Assembly (NCBI GenBank): GCA_003526465.1
Contig: DPWD01000247.1
Location: 1-8,994 of the forward strand
Source: Hyphomonadaceae bacterium
GTDB lineage: Bacteria > Pseudomonadota > Alphaproteobacteria > Caulobacterales > Aquidulcibacteraceae
Length of the DNA: 8,994 nucleotides
Reading direction: 5' to 3'
The notes under the pieces are model-generated. The model saw only the letters and a program-made list of their open reading frames with translations. It was not told the DNA's origin and searched no databases. The position numbers were made by a program, and so were the translations under genes. The stretch's first letter is position 1, and every line of letters begins with the position of its first letter. Shown piece by piece: positions 4,929 through 8,994 of the stretch.

Positions 4929-6032
4929 ATGAGCAAGTCTTCAAGACGCGGCGCCGAGGCCGCCAGCGACCGGCGCCACGTGTTCCTGATCAGCTACGGG
5001 CGCACCGGCTCAACTTTACTGATGGCGCTTCTGAGCAACCATCCCCGCGTGCTGGTGCGCGGCGAAAACAATATGCTGATGGCGCATTTCCAGCGCGCCT
5101 ACGACGCCCTCCAAAGCAAGTTTGACGCCGATGCGGACGTCACGTCGAGCCCGTATTTCGGGGGGCATTTGTACAACGATGCCGCCCTGGCGCCCCTGTT
5201 TCGCGGGTTCGTGGAGAAATTCCTCGCTGGCGACCGCAAACTCGATGAGTATCGCGTGCTCGGCTTCAAGGAGGCGCATTACGACGGAAGAATCTGGACC
5301 GATGACCCCGAGGCCGACGCTAGGACGCCGCGCTTCGACAATGAGGTCGTTGTCGCCGAACTGGCGTTCTTGAAGAAGCTATTTCCCGATTGCCTATTGG
5401 TATTCAACACACGCGATCCGAGCGAGGTGATACGCAGCGATTTCAACACCGGCCGCCGCATCGAGCGGTTTGCAGGCCTCAACGCGCTTTACCATCAAAT
5501 GGCGGAAAAGCATGACGGCCTAGTCGTTGACTACAGCGACATCGTTGATTTCGGTCCACAAACCCAGCGCGTGTTCGAGCGCCTTGGCCTCACGCCGGAC
5601 CAGAAGATCGTGACCGAAACTTTGGCCAAGCAGCAGGGTTATTCGAGACTGGGTACAGGTGCGCGTGTTTCTCGGGTGCCGTATTTTGTCCGCCTGCTGC
5701 CGCGTGAAGATATCTCGTTCATGGATATCCAAAGCGTCACGCTCTACGATTCCCGCATCGCGGTGATTAGCGGCGGGCTCATCGCTGGGCGTCCGGTCGA
5801 GGCTTGGGATTGGTATGTAGGCGACGCGCGCGCGCGCGTGGTTAACTTCAAGGGCGGCAACCCTTCGGAATATTATGCCTCCCACATCAAGGAGCCCGAA
5901 TTCCTCAATTGCGGGTTTGCGCTGGAGGTGTTCCTGCCAAAGGAGATAGATGCGGTGAACGTCAGTCTGTTCGGTCATCCTGCGCTGCGCATCCAGAACA
6001 TAGCGGCGATCGAGGAAGTTCCTGTGGCGTAG
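4929..6032 (+). CDS. PAPS-dependent sulfotransferase, second of the tandem pair
   Basis: The 367-residue paralogue of the preceding gene has the same architecture: phosphosulfate loop SYGRTGSTLLM (22-32), RGEN, GFKE, 3'-phosphate motif FNTRDPSEVIRSDFN (R162, S170) and the same C-terminal beta-rich domain after VSRVPYFVRLLPREDISF. It differs by an acidic insertion (residues about 121-142, with WTDDPEADARTPRFDNE) before the helix leading to the 3'-phosphate strand. That is near where acceptors bind in this fold, so the two enzymes may sulfate different acceptors or positions. ATG 4929 was chosen because AGGCAGGTG lies 8 bases upstream and the N-terminus then aligns with the paralogue; the frame is open from 4854. 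The 91-bp gap before it has no obvious terminator, and the glycosyltransferase follows after 72 bp. Together this suggests one transcription unit. Confidence 0.88.
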   Translation: MSKSSRRGAEAASDRRHVFLISYGRTGSTLLMALLSNHPRVLVRGENNMLMAHFQRAYDALQSKFDADADVTSSPYFGGHLYNDAALAPLFRGFVEKFLAGDRKLDEYRVLGFKEAHYDGRIWTDDPEADARTPRFDNEVVVAELAFLKKLFPDCLLVFNTRDPSEVIRSDFNTGRRIERFAGLNALYHQMAEKHDGLVVDYSDIVDFGPQTQRVFERLGLTPDQKIVTETLAKQQGYSRLGTGARVSRVPYFVRLLPREDISFMDIQSVTLYDSRIAVISGGLIAGRPVEAWDWYVGDARARVVNFKGGNPSEYYASHIKEPEFLNCGFALEVFLPKEIDAVNVSLFGHPALRIQNIAAIEEVPVA

Positions 6033-6104
6033 CGGGCGAGGCGCCGCTTGCTGTCGCGGGGCGAACTTGGTTGATTCTGAGCGTTGCCGGGCTATGAGCG
6101 AGCC

Positions 6105-8480
6105 ATGCCAGCGGGATCGAGGAAAAATGGGGCGGCGGCGCCCATAGGGGTGGTGCTGAATGGCCACCGCGAGGGCCGGCTTTTGGCCCATACCTTGGAT
6201 AGCCTGACGCTGGCGCGCAATTACGCCGCCGAGCGGGGCTGCGGGGTCGACGTTCACCTCATTCTGGACCGGCCTGACGAGGCTACAGTCGCCGTGGCCG
6301 GCGCGTACGCCGCCATGCTCGCGAGTTGCCAGCAGGTGTCGTTCGGCAATCTAGGCGCCTCGCGGCAGGCGGGGCTTGCGTGCGCGCACAATGACTGGAC
6401 CGCGTTCCTGGACGGCGACGACCTCATTTCGCGCAATTGGCTCTATGACGCCTACACCCTTGCCGCCGCCGCCGCCCATCCGCGCGACACGGTGTTTCAT
6501 ACCGAAATGTTCGTAGGTTTCGGCGCGGAAGTGTTTTTCCGGCGGGCCATGCGCAGCGAAGATCCCGAGTTCGACCCGCTTTGCCTGATCGCCGATTGGT
6601 TCTTCTGCAACAATCTGTTCGCCCACCGCAGCGTTTTCGAGCGCTGCCCAATCGAGCCGTACGATCATGAGAAGGGTTTGGGCTCGGAAGATTGGCATTG
6701 GAGTTGCCAAACCTCCGCGGCGGGGTTCAAGCGCGATTTCGTGCCGGGCACGATCTATTTCTACCGTATGAAGCCGCCTTCGCAGAGTCTCGGCATGCAG
6801 GGCGGGCTTATGCACAAGGCCTCGCGCCTGTTCACGCGCGAGACGGTGCAGAAGCTTGCCAAGCATGAACCGCCGTCTGGTCTCGCCGAAAGCTTCAATT
6901 GGTCGCCGGCGCCGGAGACGCCGCGGCTGCGGCGCGAGATTCCCGCATGGGTCGCCGAGCACGCGCTCGATCAGGCGGAGGCGGAGGCGCAGCTAGTTGA
7001 AGTCGCGCGGTTCATGAAGGCAAACCCGGCATTGCGCACTTTTCCCCCGCGCATGCATTACGGCGCCGCGGAATTCTACCGCCGCAGCGCGCCGCGCTTG
7101 ACCGACGCGCCGGGGAAAATCGCGGTGTTCTGGGGCGAGGCCGAGCGCATCGGCGGGCCGTATTTCTTGCGGCGCGTCATTGCAGCAATTCGTGAGGTGC
7201 GCCCTTCCGGCCAGATCGTCGTGTTCTCCGAGGCCGATTGCTTGGCCGCGGAAGCCATCGACGAGCGCTACCACGATGAAGACGTTGTCGTGCTCGACTA
7301 CGCCGCGGCGCGGGCGCGCTACAGGATTCCCCCGACCTACCTCGCCATGCTGACGGGGCGCTACTTCCTGCAGTTCGACTTCGATCTGATTGTCAATGTC
7401 GGGTCGATGGCGCTGGACGAAGTGCTCTCCCGTTTCGAGCGCACGATCGCCCATCGCTGCGGCGCGCTGGTCGAGCTCCTGCCCTTCCTCACCTTCGATC
7501 GCGTGGATCCAAGCTTTGACCGCATTGTCACGGCGCTGCCGCATCGGGCGCTCTTCGAACACCGCGTCCTCTGCCTCAGCGAAACCATACGGGATTTTGT
7601 CGCTGCGGGGCTGCTCGGCGCCGCTGATGTGCGTTTCTCAAGGCCGCTTCGCCGCAGGGTGAAGGATGCCTTGCGTTTGCGCTGGTCGGGCGATCGCGCG
7701 CGCATGGCCGATGCCTATGAGGCGGCCGACTTCAGCGTATTGTTCAAGGCGCCGCGCAAGGAAAAGCGCAGAACGCCGCCGCTCGCACAGGGCTATCGCG
7801 ATCTCGCAATCGTTGTGCTCGCCAACGGCGCTTGCCTGGAACTCGCCAGCGTGTACGCGGCCGCGCGTGCGGCCGGCGCGATGGTGTACCTTTTCACCTT
7901 GCCCGCGCACGAGGCTTCGCTGCGGCGCCGAACGCGGGAAGCGGGCAGCAGTCTGGTATTGCATGTGCTGCCATCGTGGACCGCGGGCGCGGTGGCCGAT
8001 GCTTTATCGCGCCTCGAAGCGACATGGGTGGCGGTGCTTGAACCGGGCGCGCTTGTAACTACCCAATTGCTGGATCAAGGCGTTGACCGCCTACGCGCCG
8101 GCGCGGGGCAGGGCGCTGTCATCCCCGAGGCGGTGGTGCGTCGCCATGGTTCAAGCTGGGAGCTTTTCCAACTCAGCGAGGGGCGGATCAGCATCGAGGG
8201 CGAGGCGAGCGTTCTGTTCGGTGCGCTGGATCCCATTGGGGCGGTGGTGTTCTGCGCGCTGGGAGAAAATGGGGCTTTGGAAAGCGTGTCGCGCGGCGCG
8301 TCCGCCTCGATGTTCCCCAACATCGTCGCGCTGAATGCGTCGCGCCGGAAATCGTTGTTTGTCGCCGAGCGCGCCCTGGTGGTGAATTGTTTGGGCGCGC
8401 CATGGCCGGAGGGCGAATGGACGAAGCTGATCGAGCCGCTGAGCTTGGCGGAGGCGGCAGCCGAGGCGGCGCCATCATGA
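6105..8480 (+). CDS. Large multi-domain glycosyltransferase with an N-terminal family 2 (GT-A) domain
   Basis: The 791-residue protein opens with a family 2 glycosyltransferase domain (about 12-235): strand IGVVLNGHREG, then the metal/nucleotide-sugar motif FLDGDDL (D103, D105, D106) and an acidic GSEDW (193-197) in the place of the catalytic base. A second Rossmann-like region runs from about 338 to 550. Its GGPYFLRRVI and 'RVLCLSETIRDFVAAGLL' recall the N-terminal half of GT-B enzymes. A third region (about 566-770) again looks GT-A-like, but where DxD is expected it has LEPG (645-648), so it may be inactive. No membrane helix is visible, so it should act on nucleotide sugars at the cytoplasmic face. 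ATG 6105 gives the shorter start; TTG 6084 is possible, and neither has a strong ribosome site. It follows two sulfotransferases and overlaps the next gene by ATGA. Confidence 0.83.
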   Translation: MPAGSRKNGAAAPIGVVLNGHREGRLLAHTLDSLTLARNYAAERGCGVDVHLILDRPDEATVAVAGAYAAMLASCQQVSFGNLGASRQAGLACAHNDWTAFLDGDDLISRNWLYDAYTLAAAAAHPRDTVFHTEMFVGFGAEVFFRRAMRSEDPEFDPLCLIADWFFCNNLFAHRSVFERCPIEPYDHEKGLGSEDWHWSCQTSAAGFKRDFVPGTIYFYRMKPPSQSLGMQGGLMHKASRLFTRETVQKLAKHEPPSGLAESFNWSPAPETPRLRREIPAWVAEHALDQAEAEAQLVEVARFMKANPALRTFPPRMHYGAAEFYRRSAPRLTDAPGKIAVFWGEAERIGGPYFLRRVIAAIREVRPSGQIVVFSEADCLAAEAIDERYHDEDVVVLDYAAARARYRIPPTYLAMLTGRYFLQFDFDLIVNVGSMALDEVLSRFERTIAHRCGALVELLPFLTFDRVDPSFDRIVTALPHRALFEHRVLCLSETIRDFVAAGLLGAADVRFSRPLRRRVKDALRLRWSGDRARMADAYEAADFSVLFKAPRKEKRRTPPLAQGYRDLAIVVLANGACLELASVYAAARAAGAMVYLFTLPAHEASLRRRTREAGSSLVLHVLPSWTAGAVADALSRLEATWVAVLEPGALVTTQLLDQGVDRLRAGAGQGAVIPEAVVRRHGSSWELFQLSEGRISIEGEASVLFGALDPIGAVVFCALGENGALESVSRGASASMFPNIVALNASRRKSLFVAERALVVNCLGAPWPEGEWTKLIEPLSLAEAAAEAAPS

Positions 8481-8994
8481 TCCCGGAATTGGTCAATCTC
8501 TCACGCGGGCGCCCCGCCCCACATCCAGTGGGACGCCGCCCGCCGCAAGTGCAGGCCGCTGAGGCAGCAATCCAGGCAGGGGAGGCAGCAGGGCCGATAC
8601 TCGAGGCGCTGACCGCGGAAGAGGCAATCCCCGGGGAAGAAGCCGTCACGGAACTCAGCGCCGAGGAATTCGCGTTGCAGGCGTATCAGGCCTTTGGCGC
8701 CGACGATCGCCCCGACGCTGCGGAGGCCTATGCGCTTGGCGATGGTGGCGTGCTTGTAGACGCCAATATCGACCCGCCCGCCTCATGGTCGGACACGGTC
8801 TTTCTGGACGCGGAGCCCTCGATGAAGCCGATGCTGGCGCACGGCTTCATCGGTACGGCGTACGCGTACGCCAAAGCAACGCTGCGGGAAGAAATGGGCG
8901 ACCTGCCCTCGCCGGCGCTGCGGGCGGGGCTGGAAGCGCGCGGCGCGCCCGAGTGGCTCCACGGCCAACTTGCGGAGATGGCGCTGCACGGGGC
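8477..8994 (+). CDS. Unknown protein coupled to the glycosyltransferase, cut by the right edge
   Basis: An open frame starts at ATG 8477, overlapping the glycosyltransferase stop as ATGA, and stays open for 172 codons to the end of the window, so the stop is outside. GAGG (8463-8466) lies 10 bases upstream. The first 70 or so residues are Ala/Glu/Pro-rich and look disordered (for example QAAEAAIQAGEAAGP). From about residue 95 the sequence becomes more ordered, with the segment SWSDTVFLDAEPSMKPM and then helices rich in Ala, Leu and Glu. There is no signal peptide in the visible part. I do not recognise a family. Its overlap makes it a likely partner of the glycan cluster, perhaps another transferase or an accessory factor, but the missing C-terminal part would decide. 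Confidence 0.78.
   Translation, partial: MIPELVNLSRGRPAPHPVGRRPPQVQAAEAAIQAGEAAGPILEALTAEEAIPGEEAVTELSAEEFALQAYQAFGADDRPDAAEAYALGDGGVLVDANIDPPASWSDTVFLDAEPSMKPMLAHGFIGTAYAYAKATLREEMGDLPSPALRAGLEARGAPEWLHGQLAEMALHG
8820..8872. repeat. Inverted repeat and 16-bp perfect palindrome inside the last gene
   Basis: CGATGAAGCCG (8820-8830) and CGGCTTCATCG (8842-8852) form a perfect 11-bp inverted repeat with an 11-base loop. Four bases later, GGCGTACGCGTACGCC (8857-8872) is a perfect 16-bp palindrome. Both lie in coding sequence (TAYAYA over the palindrome) and could form mRNA hairpins or a protein-binding site. They may also be coincidences of GC-rich codon use. Confidence 0.55.

Noticed and set aside
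4909..4932. Seven-codon leader peptide (MRQVRTL) whose stop overlaps the start of the second sulfotransferase
   Set aside because: The overlap is neat, but there is no ribosome site before ATG 4909. The sequence has no attenuator-like hairpins or codon runs.
5825..5836. Six CG dinucleotide repeats in the second sulfotransferase
   Set aside because: This is readily explained by Ala/Arg codons in GC-rich DNA (DARARV). The run is too short to argue for phase variation.

Overview
The window looks like part of a chromosome from a GC-rich alphaproteobacterium. The codon use, a PutA of alphaproteobacterial type, and two small unnamed proteins that I associate from memory with Caulobacterales/Hyphomonadaceae-like genomes (the 'MDWxDxKGYFGPDRR' protein and the 'NTHHEHALRT' membrane protein) point that way. 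The lineage is an inference. No tRNA, rRNA, CRISPR array, insertion sequence or prophage gene is visible.

Left part (1-1707): the 3' end of putA (aldehyde dehydrogenase half) enters from the left. Its reading frame is interrupted, without a frameshift, by a GC-rich palindromic repeat that adds about 30-36 residues. A short heptamer repeat follows, then a four-helix membrane protein. A perfect hairpin, which shares a 12-base core with the repeat inside putA, separates that gene from a convergent gene for a small cysteine-containing exported or membrane-anchored protein.

Middle part (1708-3590): a 51-bp divergent promoter region leads into a secreted serine hydrolase of the beta-lactamase/6-aminohexanoate-dimer-hydrolase fold. 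It overlaps by ATGA a 95-residue protein of unknown function. That protein ends flush against the stop codon of a convergent 120-residue protein.

Right part (3773-8994): four co-oriented genes form a probable surface-glycan cluster. Two tandem, clearly duplicated sulfotransferases share an unusual beta-rich C-terminal domain. Next comes a 791-residue multi-domain glycosyltransferase, with a family 2 domain in front and apparently degenerate transferase-like domains behind. A fourth gene overlaps it by ATGA and runs off the right edge. The simplest reading is that the glycosyltransferase builds, and the sulfotransferases sulfate from PAPS, a cell-surface or secreted glycan. The acceptor cannot be read from the sequence. 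This cluster is the best candidate here for an undescribed system.
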